A stretch of 64,000 bases of DNA from Ceratobasidium sp. AG-K (GCA_037039685.1 JAWNGF010000003.1:1240001-1304000), one strand, 5' to 3'. Positions 22,463 through 34,447 are shown, numbered from the stretch's first letter. Numbers and translations: made by a program. The notes: a model not told the origin generated them from the letters alone.

Positions 22463-22980
22463 CGTGTTAGACGAAAACGGGTGGAGGCGACTAGATACGT
22501 ACCTAAATCCTCGACTTATAAACCTCCTGCGCAAGTTCTGTTGAGAGTGAGATCACTGTCCAAGTGCGAGGTTCTGAATGGTCTAAGCCCCAAATTGTGA
22601 TGGTCGAGAAGAAGGCTGGCCGTCACAACGCGAATACGGAGCCAATCAAACGACAATAGTACAACGAGCTCTGAGCACGGTCTACCAAGAGACCAATTAG
22701 GGAATCCGGGGCAGCCGACAGCACGATTGGACATTGAGTATCCTTGAGTAATATCCAGATGAGTTCGTGAGTTGATGCCGTGGCTAGGAGAAATGTTGCA
22801 AGTTGAGCATTCAAGTGCGGGAAACAGCTGAATCGAATGCAAGCGTGTTGCGTGACAGGTAACACAGATGTTTGAATGATATCAGCCCGAGGTCGCTGGT
22901 AGGCGATTGGGACCTAAATTACTGAAACCACAAGTACGCACGTGATAAATTCCCTTGTCCTGTGTGCTTCCAACCATCCA
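22463..22980. other. Intergenic, no gene seen
   Basis: This is the divergent upstream region of the FunK1 relic and the LRR-like gene. No feature is recognised beyond likely promoter sequence. Confidence 0.4.
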
Positions 22981-25256
22981 GATGACTACCGCCTTAGACT
23001 TGGATATCTACATCGATTATGCTGACGAATCCTGCTCCTCGAGGTGGGACACACAACCGCCCCCAAATCCCTCCCGTAGAATAATTTTATCTCATCCTGA
23101 TGGTGTCAAGTCTCCAGGTCTAGGTGGTCCCCCCAGCTATCATCCCACAGCAATGTCGCACTCTGAACGAGATTTATTTGTTCAAAGGCCTCTGTACGCA
23201 GCTCCATTATCCTACTACGCCATCAAGGCATTAAAACCTTGGTTTTATAATATTGGTGCCGCTGAACAGCTCCTCAGCTCTCAACCTTCGGTTTCCGCCA
23301 CTCGAGGAAACGAACGCGCCAATCTCGGGAAAATCATAGCTCCATGGGCTCAGTGGAATATTAGCCGTTTGGATCCATTGACTTGGGCTTTTCTTATTCA
23401 AAATTATCACGATTTGCCGAATCACTACTCGCAATATCAGATAGCCTTGAACGATCCTAACCTCCCAGCACTGTCAGCACTACCCTCTACGCCAAGGTTT
23501 TCAATCGTAACGGTTCTTGATTTATCTAAGTGCGCAGACCTCCATGATACCAACATTACACAGTTGAAAGTCTTGAGCTCTCTCTGCGTTCTCGATACCT
23601 CGAACACCGGCCTGACTGACCAAGGGGTTAAAAATCTGAAATCAACACTTCTAACCAGCGAACCAGGACCACTGCATCTACGAAGTTGGAATTTGCGTGG
23701 TTGCATTGGTATCACAAATCGTGTTTTGGAGTCGCTGGCCGCTTTTCCGCTGCTCTGTGTGCTCGGTGGGTAGCCTTGATTGAGTTACGTTGATGCTCTG
23801 ACGATCGACCGCATGTCAGCAGACCTCAGAGCCACATCGGTTAGACCATTGAAACTTGGACTGCCTTTGATTTGGGATAGCGCCTCCCTTCTGTCACCGA
23901 AAGACCACGCTGAGTGCTTTTGGCCGCACCCTCAGGTTAGGTTACCCGTACTACTCCAAACGCTGGGAAGCTTTGTGTTTCGGCATTCCGCTAAGCACCC
24001 AAATACTGTACGGGAAATAGAGGAACCTTACGTTGTTCATGTAAATCGTCAAGCTCCGCGGCAGCTCGAAAGACCAACCTCTTCGTTTGGGACCACAACA
24101 ATATCCCGACTAAATCGAAAAACGTATCTCGTGAATGATTCTTATGGACAACCAGTAGAAGAAACAAGTAGGGCCGTCCATTCCAAAAACAGAGAGTCGG
24201 CTACCTACTCGTACGAGAACTACGATTCGGACTGCTATAGCTACTCGGGTAGTTACGAGAATTCTGACGATGAGCACACCGGCTATAACAACAGTATATC
24301 AGGCTCTGATGAAGAGGTATGTTCAATCATGGAAAATCTACTATGAAGCTTCCATGCGCTAAACCACGCGCTCTGGTCCCCAGCAGGACAACACTCGGGA
24401 GGACTCCGCTTCTGAAGACTCACTCGCAGACTTTGAAGTTACGAATACAGATCCCTCAGTCAACATAGCGCATGATCAGGTATCTTCCCCTAGGGATATT
24501 CCATCTGCACTTGACAGCGATGAAGACCTATTTACACCCGAACAATCGACGGTCGCAAACTCCCAGAGCCCGGAGAGGCACCTAATAATACCCCGATCCC
24601 AACCCAGCGATGGATCAACTTCGTCCGTACGACGCAACTCCATTTCTACTACATTCTCGCAAGACACGCAACAAGACCCGGTCGATTCCTCCTGGACAGA
24701 CCATATCGTACAGGAACAACTGCGTTCCGAACCAGGCGTCTCCGGCTTCTATAATGCCAGGGCTCAAGCCGGTTTGGCTCCTCCGAAACGAAAACGTCAT
24801 GCAGAGGACTCTTCTCAAGGCTACAGTTCTGAAGCAGAGGTTCAAACTCTCAGCGGCGCCGAGCTGATACTAATGTTGATAAGGAAGCCTCCCCCGTGGT
24901 CTACAGCAGAACTGCTGGCTGCCTCCGTTTCTCGAAAGCCGCCATCCCACCAGCAAGTCAAGCCAGAGCCGTCGATTATCTCCTCGACAAAGAAACGAAA
25001 GGTAGATCCAAAGGGCGCGACTGCATTATGGGCCCACATCAAGGCATCCAGTAACAAATTAGGAGAGGGTTCACACCAGCCAGACACTTCAAAGATGCTG
25101 ATGACCTCAAATATGCCCCCGAAGCCGTCCTCGCAGAGTATTCAGGCGTCACATCGAGCCGTAGTTACAGGTCCCTCCAACGCTGTTCCTGTACGACGGA
25201 CACCCTTAGGTCGGGCCCCCCGAGCTCCTGGCGCTATTATACCAAAACGCAAGTAG
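22981..25256 (+). CDS. LRR-like protein with disordered basic C-terminus, function unknown
   Basis: This protein of about 700 residues has no named homologue that I recognise. ATG 22981 is preferred over an in-frame TTG upstream. The N-terminal third carries two to three leucine-rich-repeat-like units ('VTVLDLSKCADLHDTNITQL', 'LCVLDTSNTGLTDQGVKNLK', 'SWNLRGCIGITNRVLESL'), the AMN1/F-box-LRR style. Intron 1 (54 nt, about 23768-23821) and intron 2 (about 24317-24386) join three exons. The rest is acidic and Ser-rich ('SYENYDSDCYSYSGSYE'), then basic with two nuclear-localisation-like clusters, 'PPKRKRH' and 'TKKRKVD', and a Pro/Arg tail. It is probably nuclear. No F-box is visible, so a ubiquitin-ligase role is not claimed. 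Confidence 0.78.
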
Positions 25257-25623
25257 TTAGGATTGTGTAGTTGTTTGGTTGCAATTTATGACTGGTCCAT
25301 ATTTGTATACCCATATTCGTATCCGCTGTTAGTTTTAAGTTCTTCACGGTTGCGTTTTATTGCTCCTATGCTTCCTAGTAGGTTTCAAGTATAAGCAGCT
25401 ACCGTGTTCCCACGAGCGTGCACATGCGTCTAATTTGGGGTTCTCAGTGGCAAGGCACAAAAATAACGTTCCTAATCTGGATATGCAAGACCGTAGCTGA
25501 TGAGTGTGATGTCATGCACAGGGGCGCCGAAGATAACAGATCAGCCCTCGTATCATCTCTTTAAGCCGAGGTCTAGTTAGCTCCCTCCGCACCACACACA
25601 CCCGTCAACCACATCAGCTCAAC
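25257..25623. other. Intergenic, promoter region of malic enzyme
   Basis: This is a 367-bp interval between two + strand genes. A pyrimidine-rich stretch and 'cacacacaccc' precede the malic enzyme ATG. No defined element can be assigned. Confidence 0.4.
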
Positions 25624-28158
25624 ATGGACAAGATACTGGAGAAATTTAACAAGCTATTCGACGATTTTCAATACCCGGTTGAACATCGACACCTCGTGCA
25701 TCCAGAGAAAGCCAACACTGTTTTCCGTGTATCACTTCAAGGGGAGGCTCTCCTCAATAATCCAAAGTGGAATAAAGGGCTGGCCTTCACGGCTGAGGAA
25801 CGCAAATCTTTCCATCTAAATGGCCGTTTACCGAGCGCCGTGCACACTCTAGATAAACAGTGTAAACGTGCCTATCAGCAGGCAAGCCACTTTATCGCCC
25901 TGTATATACTCACGTAGTTCTCAACAAAGTATCGCTCAGTTTGCTAGCCGAGAGTCTGCGGTTCTCAAGAATTCGTTCCTACAAAGCCTCAAACAGCAAA
26001 ACTGGGTTCTATACTATTCACTATTAGCCCGACATTTGAAGGAGATGATCCCGATAATATATACTCCAACAGAGGTGACTAGAAACATTGGATTATACCT
26101 TGTTTTACTAATCCAAGATTAGGCAGAAGCAATCGCGGGTTATTCACATCTCTTCCGCCGAAGCGAAGGGTTGTTTCTAACGTACAGTCTTCTGCTTGAC
26201 TTATAGCACCCTCGCCTGCTAACCGAATCTATAGATACACAGAGGAGGCCGACATGGAGAAAGCTTATCTAGACCAGACTCGCCACCGAGATATTGACTT
26301 AGTTGTTGTGTCCGACGCGGAGGCAATTTTGGGAATCGGAGGTAACTAGCGAGCTTATAATAACTCCTCGTGTCGTACTGATCTCTTGGGAAATAGATCA
26401 AGGAGTTGGAGTGCGTTTCACCCAATAATTCGCGCATATACCGTTGATTTCAGTTGTTTTTTATAGGGAATCGGCGTACGTCACAAGTCATCACAATTAC
26501 TCAACGCCGAAATACTAATTGCTCCTCTTTGCTCTAGATATCAACCGCCAAAGCCACCATCTATTCGTACGTGCGTGCGAACCTCGGATCGCTTGTTTTC
26601 TTACGGCCCTCATAGTTTGATTGGAGGTATCGATCCCTCCAAGGCATTAAGTGTAACTTTGGATGTTGGAACAGACAACAAGGATCTGTTAGAGGACGAT
26701 TTATACGTTGTGAGCACCCTTGTTCCCCTATAAGAATATAAGTTAGCAGGGCTTATAAGTCTGCTTTTCAGGGCTGGCGAAACAAGCGTGTCCGAGGCGA
26801 GGATTATGATCGATTTGTTGACAAGTAAGTTGTCCAACACGACACTAGAATCGACTTAACTTAAAGCGTGTTAGATTTGTGCAACTAGTTCGCAAATACA
26901 ATCCACACTGCCTCCTCCACTTCGAAGATTTTGGTCTGTGTTTCGCCTATACGTACGAATGCTAGACTGACCAAGTTACAGGAGTCACAAACGCCCAACG
27001 TCTTCTTGAGAAATACCGCGACAAACACGCAGTGTTCAACGATGATGTGTATGCAAACAGGGTTACTTATATGCGCTTCCTACTCATAAAGCTCAGCCAG
27101 GGTACGGGTGCCGTCACCCTTGCATGTCTTATGGCTGCAGTCGGGGTCACCAAGAGCAAACTTTCCGAACAGCGAATTGTAGTATTTGGCGCTGGAACCG
27201 CGGGACTTGGAATTACAACCCAGCTTCGAGATGCAATGGTAACAATCGACAGTATTCCTCGCGACGAAGCCAACAGAAAGTTCTACTTGATTGATAAGGA
27301 AGGCCTGATAAAAGCAAGTGTCAAGGGTGGTGTCCGACACGGCTTGGAAGACTTTGCTCGGAGCGACCAGGAATGGGAGGGAACTGGCGCCACCGACAAG
27401 GTTGAGCTCTTAGATGTAATCAAGAAGGTCAAACCCACTGTGTTGATAGGTCAGTCTGAGTTTACTGGATGCCATTTGAAGGCACAAGACTAAAATTGTA
27501 TGATAGGATGCTCCACAAAAGGTGGAGCATTCACAGAAGAAGTCGTGCGCGAGATGGGTAAACACGTCGATAGGCCAATCATCTTCCCGCTCTCCAACCC
27601 GAGTCGGCTCGTAGAGGTAGACCCCAAGGACGCCAACGAATGGACAGAAGGGCGAGCATTGCTCGCAACTGGGTCTCCATTCCCACCAGCCAAGATGCCG
27701 AATGGCAAAGACTATATGTATGGCACCGTCACTCGCCATAGAACCTGGTCTAACGTTTTGTTTAGCATCGCGGAATGCAACAATGCCTTGATCTATCCAG
27801 GACTCGGACTCGGCGCCATCGTTAGTCAATCGCGCACTATGAGCGACACGATGTTATTAGCCGGCACGCAAGCACTAGCATCCCTCGCGCCCGCCCTCAA
27901 GGACCCCGATCAGGCCTTGCTTCCAGATTTCCAAGGTAGCGTCCAAGTTTCCTGGTATCGAGCATAATATCTCAACTCACGTCTATAGATGCTCGGAGAG
28001 CAAACTTTGAGGTCGCTGTTGCTGTTGCAGAGCAAGCGATTGAAGAGGGCTCCGCTGGGGTGAAGTGGAAGAAGTCCGAAGTGAGAGAGAAGGTTAAGGC
28101 TATTCAGTGGGAACCTATATATGGAACATACAACTACGATCCCAAGGGGGAAATTTGA
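25624..28158 (+). CDS. mae1: NAD(P)-dependent malic enzyme
   Basis: It decarboxylates malate to pyruvate with NAD(P)H formation. ATG is at 25624 and the stop at 28156-28158, with AATAAA at 28207. Landmarks are 'GLAFTAEERKSFHLNGRLPS', 'TLDKQCKRAYQQ', 'MIPIIYTPTEAEAIAGYSH' (catalytic Tyr), 'LFRRSEGLFLTYTEEADMEK', 'VVVSDAEAILGIGDQGVGGI', 'SVTLDVGTDNKDLLEDDLYV' (then 'RVRGEDYDRFVDKF'), 'HFEDFGVTNAQRLLEKYRD' (metal site), 'AVFNDDVQGTGAVTLA', 'IVVFGAGTAGLGI' (Rossmann), 'IFPLSNPSRLVEVDPKDANE' and 'IYPGLGLGAIVSQSRTMSD'. The splicing is intricate: a GC-AG intron at 25882-25939, a 14-nt exon at 26397-26410, a 9-nt exon at 26467-26475 and a 29-nt exon at 26538-26566. No mitochondrial presequence is visible. 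Its 3' end faces the fumarate reductase gene. Confidence 0.94.
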
Positions 28159-29199
28159 GAGCTCCACACAAATACATCATGCCATATATGCTGAATCGTT
28201 CGTTATAATAAATTTAGGCCTTTTTTGTACACGCGCAGCCGCAAAATAATCAATCCGATGAACTGCCTCAAAATGTAATATGAACTCATTTCAGCGGTTG
28301 GACCCGAACTTCGCAATCGGCACCAGCCTCGTACGCGGCTGACTATACACTCATAAGTCTCCCTCTTTGACCCTTGCTGGCAACGCCCTCAGCTAATGAT
28401 CAAGGACAGTAAAGAGCGACCAATGTATCGAATTGTACATGCTAGGTCTTCTTGGTCTCGAACCCGAGCTGGTCGCCAGAATGTGACACGATTGGCCATT
28501 GATTGAGCGAGACGCCAAGTTTGACGAGATACAAAAGTTCCAAGCTAGGAATATAACTTTCAAGTCTAGGTGTGGTCCCTCAAAACCCCTGCCAGACGGA
28601 ATTTTGGGTTAACTTTAAAGGCGAGTTATCATTGAACAAGACCCGCCGCAGTGCGTAACCATGCAATGCTCATGGAGGGGCAGTCATTAATCATAAACTG
28701 AGCTGTGCAGTCGGCTTATTGCTGTTTGCAAAATGGTTTGCGAGCATTGTTTACCTCGTGTTCCCTTATAATAACTTTTGAAAGCAACAAGTACAAGGCA
28801 GGAAAAGGCTTTTCGATGAAGCAACGACGTACCCCGAGACGAAGAGTGGGAAACTGACAGTGAGGTCACTGGGGTGAGCACGGGGAACTAGCCCTCTTCA
28901 CATAGTATATGAACAACAACGCGGCAGAAAGAAGTAAGATAGGCGCAGGGGATGACAGGCCTATATCTAAAGGCCCCACACTACCAATGGGGTCGATGGT
29001 AGTAGAGTACAATTGAAGTCGAGACTTGCCTTAGGGTAGTAAATCACATACGCCCACGAAGGGCGGAAATGAGAACTTCAAGTCGCCTTGAAGGTTTCGG
29101 CCCACGTCGGTCACACAGTAATCACAGCAAATATGTATGATTGTCACCGAAATCCAAGTTAAGAGTACAAATAAGAAGACAAGAATACAAAGTCCCTTT
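28159..29199. other. Intergenic between convergent genes, no gene seen
   Basis: This holds the 3' ends of malic enzyme (+) and fumarate reductase (-). No domain-bearing frame, tRNA or repeat was recognised in about 1 kb. Confidence 0.45.
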
Positions 29200-31395
29200 T
29201 TACTTCTTGAGCGTGCCAATGACCGACTCGGGCGTATACCTGGGAATGACCTTGGGGTCGTGAAGCATGTTAAACTCCTCGGTTGCATCACGGCCCGCGT
29301 ACAACAAGATAGCTTTCTCTCCTCCGGGATGGTCGGGCAGGAACTGCGTAAGCGAATGAGTGGGTATGTTGGTACAAGCAATTAAAGGCTAGAAAGCGTA
29401 CCTTGGTCACATCGAGCACCTGTCCATCAATGATAACCCAGCAGTCATCCTTCTTGTTGTGCTTGGCAACCTCCTCGGCAGTGTAGCTACCTCCCTTGTT
29501 CTCAGGAGCAGCGGCCTCTTGCGCCTTTTCCCCCTTCTTCTCCTTGGCCTTGCCAGTATCAGCCGAGGGAGGAACGTCGGATGCCTTTTGGCCGTCGGCT
29601 TTGGAGCTGCTGGCTACAGAGGCACCACCCTGAGACTGGCCGCCCCAAGAAACCTCCATGGTAAGCTTGTTCGAGTTCTCGTCGACGCGAACGGTAGTCT
29701 GCAAGAGGTGGCCCTTGACAGAGCCGAGGCGACTCGCAGCGTTGCTGCCGGATGCGAGAAGGTAGGCCGCGGCAGAGTCACCGGAGACACGGCCAAAGAC
29801 GACACATCCAAGGAGCGAGGAACCACCGAGACGGTTGGCACCGTGGACACCTCCAGCGACCTCTCCAGAAGCGAAGAGGCCAGGAATAGGGGCGCCCTCA
29901 GCAGAAAGCACTCGGGACTCGGGGTCGATGTTGAGACCACCTACAATCGGTCATTAGTATTGGCGCATGTGGTCATAATGGCACACTTACCCATGGTGTA
30001 GTGCAAGACTGGGGTCATGTGCGCGACATGGAAAAAGTCGTCCATCTTGAAGTCGCCACCGTGGAAGAACTTCTTGCCAAACGGATCCTTCTTTGCCTTT
30101 GCACCGGCATTGTACTTGTCAAAGGTGGCCTTGAGAACATCGGGCTTGATGCCCATCTCCTTTGCCAACGCATCACCAGACTCGACGCGTTTCATGAGAC
30201 CGCGGCCGACGTAGTGCTTGCAATGCCATTCGATTTCCTTGGATGCTTGGCCGTTAAGGATTAATCGGATAGGGAACTAGGGAAGTCTAAGTATAATGCA
30301 GTAAAGGCGAGACGAAGAATACATACCTTGCCGTTTTCCCACATGCGTCCAGTGACATAGTCACGGTGGCCGAGCTCGTCTGCGAAACGTTGGCCCTCAT
30401 TGTCGAGGAGTAGACCACCAACACCACGGAGAGCCTCCGCGGCCAAGAACTTGACCTTCGCGTCGGGATCCTTGGGGTCAACGAGACCAGTGGGGTGAAC
30501 CTGGACTTTCTCAAGGTCGATCGCCTTGGCGCCAATAGCCATGGCAAGTTTCTGGCCATCACCAGTGCAGTGGTCGCCATTAGTGGTGGGGAGATCCCAA
30601 AGCTCAGGGCGATGCTTCTTGAGAAGGCTAAACAATACAATTAGTTAAAATGCTGCTCGGCAAGACGTGTGATAAGACACGTACGAGTCCTCGGTGAAGT
30701 CTGCCGCATAACCACCAGTAGCCAGAATGACGGGGCCATAGGCTTCCTCGGTCTTGCCGTCCTTTTCGAAAGCAACACCAACAACGGCATTGCCCTCCTT
30801 CAGGAGGCGGGTTACTCGGGCCTTCTTGAGAATCTTGACGCGGTCTGGTTGAGACACGGCAAGATCCTCGAGTCTTTCGAGCTGAGCATAGGTGATAACC
30901 ATGCCAGGGAATTGTGCGCCGCCACGGTGTGTACGGGGTTGAGAGTGGCCACCGAGACGAGAGACCTTGGAGAGATCGAGGCCGAACTTTTCTACAAGCC
31001 AGTTGACAGCATCGCCAGAACGGTGGGTGAGCACATGAATGAGGTCGTCCCGTGCGAGGTCGCGTGCCTATTTTAATATCATAAGTAGGAGACACGATTG
31101 CGGGGTATTGATGACGCACAGATCGCTTGGTGTCCTCAAAGAAGATTTTGGCCGAGTCGGGCACACCCTGCTCCTGTTGGGTGATGGTGCCCGCTCCGTT
31201 GATACCAGACGTGGCCTTGGTGGAGTTTCCTCCCATGAAACTGCCAAACGAGATGAATATCTGAGCTTTGTGGCATGCGAATGGTACTCACCCTTGCTTG
31301 TCGAGCAAGAGCACGTTGGCCCCCCGCTCAAGGAGAGTGTGGGCAGCAGAGAGACCGGCGAGACCGCCTCCGACGACAATGACCTGGTTAGACAT
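29200..31395 (-). CDS. Soluble fumarate reductase fused to cytochrome b5 domain
   Basis: This FAD-dependent fumarate reductase (FRD1/OSM1 type) reduces fumarate to succinate and reoxidises reduced flavin/NADH. ATG is at 31395-31393 and the stop at 29202-29200. The N-terminus is a Rossmann FAD site, 'QVIVVGGGLAGLSAAHTLLE'. 'GGNSTKATSGINGAGT', 'DLSKVSRLGGHSQPRTHRGG', 'TTNGDHCTGDGQKLAMAIGA', 'QRFADELGHRDYVTGRMWEN' (catalytic region) and 'LFASGEVAGGVHGANRLGGS' follow. Then comes an Ala/Lys/Glu linker and a C-terminal cytochrome b5 domain with 'DDCWVIIDGQVLDVTKFLPD', directly followed by HPGG, and 'GRDATEEF...LHDP' giving the second haem His. Introns are near 31230-31290, 31065-31118, 30632-30684, 30276-30324, 29942-29992 and 29343-29402. 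No targeting signal is visible, so it may be cytosolic, although dual ER/mitochondrial targeting is known for yeast Osm1. Confidence 0.94.
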
Positions 31396-32298
31396 GAGAA
31401 TAGAGTGGTGGTGGAGAATGGAGTAGTGTCCAGCAAGAGCGCACCGGCACATATAAGTAGTTACCGAATTACCAATTCCCTCAAGGCGCATAATCCGGCA
31501 GCTAGCCAATCGCAGGAGGGCCGTTGCACTTTCACGTGAAAGATTGGATTCACGTGAATTGATTAGTCCTCTCGGCCCGCTCGATCCAGCACGGGGCTCC
31601 TGTGGAGGACCCGCTCATTGACCCCGCATACACGTAGAGAGGTCCAGGTTCAGAATTGACCGATAATAACCGCCTCGATTAATTGTGTTTCCCCAGAGCT
31701 CCCACCGCCCTCATGCTCCCCAACAGACTACGACTCGAGCAAATGCATCGTGTCCAAGGCGTGCGACCGATTGCGTGCAATTGGTAGTGTAATTGGTAGG
31801 CGAATCGCATGGATATATCCCTCTTAGAACAGCAATAGTGAACCTCGTGAAATCATCACGCTCGGTCATCTCTTTAGGCGGTTCACCCGTTCTCAAAAGC
31901 ATTCCAGCCCCAATACGAATGCCGCAAGCGCTATTTTCTAATTAAATTATGCAACATGATGGGCGCTTACTGAAGTATGGCTCGGGGAGCATCAACCTCA
32001 CACACTTGGCTAAATGCGTCGGCCTTGGATACTACTTATCAGTCAAACCGATAGCAAACATGACGAATTATGTAGAGGATGCTGAGCCTCCCTATTCAGG
32101 TCACACAGCTGCATTAATCCATCTAAGTATCATGTTTGTTTGTAAAACATGCGATACTAGGGAGTTACGATATTGTTGAGAGCGAATGAGGATGCGGCGG
32201 TTACAAATACACATAGAATCGAAGCTTAAGTCATGTCAATGCTTGTGGGTAAGGTGGGGTTTGAACCGCTGGATAAACAACATACAATTGTATGACCA
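31396..32298. other. Intergenic, no gene seen
   Basis: This lies upstream of fumarate reductase and downstream of the mitochondrial S16 gene. The frame at 31949-32179 lacks any recognisable content. A short 'acgtgaa' motif repeats near 31533-31557 (cacgtgaaag, cacgtgaatt), with no assigned role. Confidence 0.4.
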
Positions 32299-32718
32299 TC
32301 ATGCACCCAGCGGTGTCGGAGCCAAACTAGCCGATTTAGTCGTCCTTAGCAAGTTCAACTCGCGGAACTTCGTTGTCCCTTTAAAGACCTTCCCTTCTGG
32401 TATGAGATTTGCCTACAAGCCTACATTATTTCGATACCAGTGAATCTCCAAGTAACTCACCATCTCTAATAATCGAGCAACCGTCGGACTTGGCTGAGCC
32501 CCTACTCCGAGCCAGTACCGTACCCTCTCTGCGTCCCAAGTAATGCGCTTTTCGGTCACACTTGGATCATCCAAGCGGAGCTTGGGAATGGGGTCATACT
32601 CCCCCAACTTTTCAAGCGGCATTGCATCTCTCGCCTTTCGCACGTTTATTGCGACGATATGATAAAATGGTCTATTGCGTTGGCCATGACACGCAAGCCT
32701 GAGACGGACGACAGACAT
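32299..32718 (-). CDS. MRPS16: Mitochondrial small-subunit ribosomal protein bS16m
   Basis: This is a component of the mitochondrial small ribosomal subunit. ATG is at 32718-32716. Exon 1 carries the S16 signature 'VVRLRLACHGQRNRPFYHIV' followed by 'KLGEYDPIPKLR' and 'RITWDAERVRYWLGVGAQPS'. A 48-nt intron (about 32414-32461) joins 'TVARLLEM' to 'ANLIPEGKVFKGTTKFREL'; the stop TGA is at 32301-32299. The total is about 123 residues, normal for fungal Mrps16. It is divergently paired with the carnitine carrier gene across 221 bp. Confidence 0.94.
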
Positions 32719-32939
32719 CGGGAAGAAAGATTCGCTTCAATTTGACGATGGCACGTGCACATACTGATACGTAATCCTGAGGCAACGCGCCGAGCAAATT
32801 ACCGTTCAGTAACCGAGACCCGGAGATTCACGTTCTGTCATCTGAGCTACAGTTGACATTCCGCGTTGTCCCGGTAGGACTATAACAAGTGCGAGTGAGC
32901 TGATTTGAACGACTACACCCCCTACACGCATAGAGTACC
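32719..32939. promoter_or_regulatory. Shared 221-bp divergent promoter (MRPS16 / carnitine carrier)
   Basis: Two nuclear genes for mitochondrial proteins start 221 bp apart on opposite strands, so their promoters must overlap or be shared. A CACGTG E-box-like hexamer is near 32752-32757. Co-regulation is inference from spacing only. Confidence 0.5.
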
Positions 32940-34447
32940 ATGTCTGACGCTGCCTCTGAAGTCGAGATGACCCAAAAGCCCCAGACGACATCCCACATTG
33001 TCTCCTTCCTCTCTGGAGGAGTGGGAGGTATCTCAGCTGTGCTAGTCGGTGTGTAAGCTCGTGCGATGGGGTGAATCCGTCTGATCGTAATACACAGGTC
33101 ACCCCTTCGATCTCACCAAGACACGGCTCCAAACTGCCCCTGCGGGCACGTACACTGGCGCTCTTGACGTAGTAAAAAAGACATTAGCGAGAGATGGAGT
33201 AAAGGGGCAAGTTTTCTCGATATCCGACCGTTCCGGAATCTCATGGTTTGTGTAGCTTGTATCGTGGGATGGGGCCTCCACTTGCAGGTGTAACGCCGAT
33301 CTTCGCCATCTCTTTCTGGGCATACGATCTGGGCAAGAAGATTGTATACTCGGGTTAGTCGGGATTATGATTGGAATTGTTTCGCTCTACTTACGCTTTC
33401 AATAGTGACTCCTAATCGTCAATCACAAACGCTATCCCTCGGAGAGCTCGCGTTCGCCGGCTTCTTTAGTGCCATTCCCACAACGCTCGTCGCAGGACCA
33501 GCCGAGCGAGTCAAAGTTTTACTGCAGATCCAGGGTCAGGGAGCCCAGGTACGCTGCACTCTTACTCCTTCTTCGGACACGAGCCTTATATCTCCGCATA
33601 TGCGTCTAGTCCAAGTACAGCGGTCCAACTGATGTCGTCCGTCAATTGTATCGAGAAGGCGGACTCAGGAGCGTATTTAGGGGTACCGTTGCGACGCTCG
33701 CTCGAGATGGTCCAGGCAGTGCAGCGTAAGTTGAATGCATTTCCGTGATCAAACCAAGCATCCTTTCGCCTCCCATGCAAATATTTGCGAGAGGAATCTG
33801 CATGAGATAATCTTCACACATTCATCACCCCTTTGTGTGGTGGCGGTATTCCCATATCACTGGCAACGCCCTTCTTTTTTGCTTGCTTATCGATTGTGCA
33901 TAATACTGATATATCCAACCCTTTGCAAACCAGATATTTTGTGGCGTACGAAGTCGCAAAGAAAAAGCTCACACCCGCAGGCTCGGACCCATCCCAACTG
34001 AACCTCAGTGCAGTTGTTCTTGCCGGAGGTCTCGCGGGTGTTGCCATGTGGAGTGTTGCTATTCCACCTGATGTAGGTCACGGTGTGACTTTACGTCCAA
34101 AGTCGACGATCTTAGCGTTTTGTTTGTTTCGTCCAGGTCATCAAATCCCGGTTGCAATCAGCACCTCATGGCACCTATTCGGGTTTCATGGACTGTGTGC
34201 GCAAGACAGTTGCAAAGGATGGGGTCAAGGCGTTGTGGAAGGGCTTTGGTCCAGCCATGGCGAGGGTATGCGCTCCCATTTCAGACATTCTTTACTTGAC
34301 TGATGAGCTGTGTTTTGATCGATAGGCGTTCCCGGCCAACGCCGCAACCTTCGTGAGTATCCCTATGCATGCGGTAACATCCAGAACTGATGGTGGCTGT
34401 AGCTTGGTGTCGAGGCATCAAAGAAACTGTTCGAAACAGCTTTCTAG
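32940..34447 (+). CDS. crc1: Mitochondrial carnitine/acylcarnitine carrier
   Basis: This inner-membrane SLC25 carrier exchanges acylcarnitine for carnitine to feed beta-oxidation. ATG is at 32940. Three mitochondrial carrier repeats are visible by their P-x-D/E-x-x-K/R motifs: 'HPFDLTKTRLQTAP', 'AGPAERVKVLLQIQGQ' and 'IPPDVIKSRLQSAPHGTY'. Intervening pieces 'LYRGMGPPLAGVTPIFAISF', 'DVVRQLYREGGLRSVFRGTV' and 'ALWKGFGPAMARAFPANAAT' are typical. The GPAER variant of the second motif is characteristic of the carnitine carrier. The stop is at 34445-34447. The intron at 33726-33933 is 208 nt, much longer than the other introns here (about 50-65 nt). Confidence 0.94.

Noticed and set aside
28450..28490. 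Minus-strand T-arm-like sequence (CGGGTTCGAGACC)
   Set aside because: Stem mismatches at the third pair and no cloverleaf can be drawn.
32245..32330. Possible tRNA around GGTTCAAACC (minus)
   Set aside because: The region is better explained as the last exon and 3' end of the mitochondrial S16 gene; no cloverleaf forms.
33735..34001. Open frame inside the carnitine carrier region
   Set aside because: It lies across the long intron and a shadow frame of the next exon; no independent evidence.
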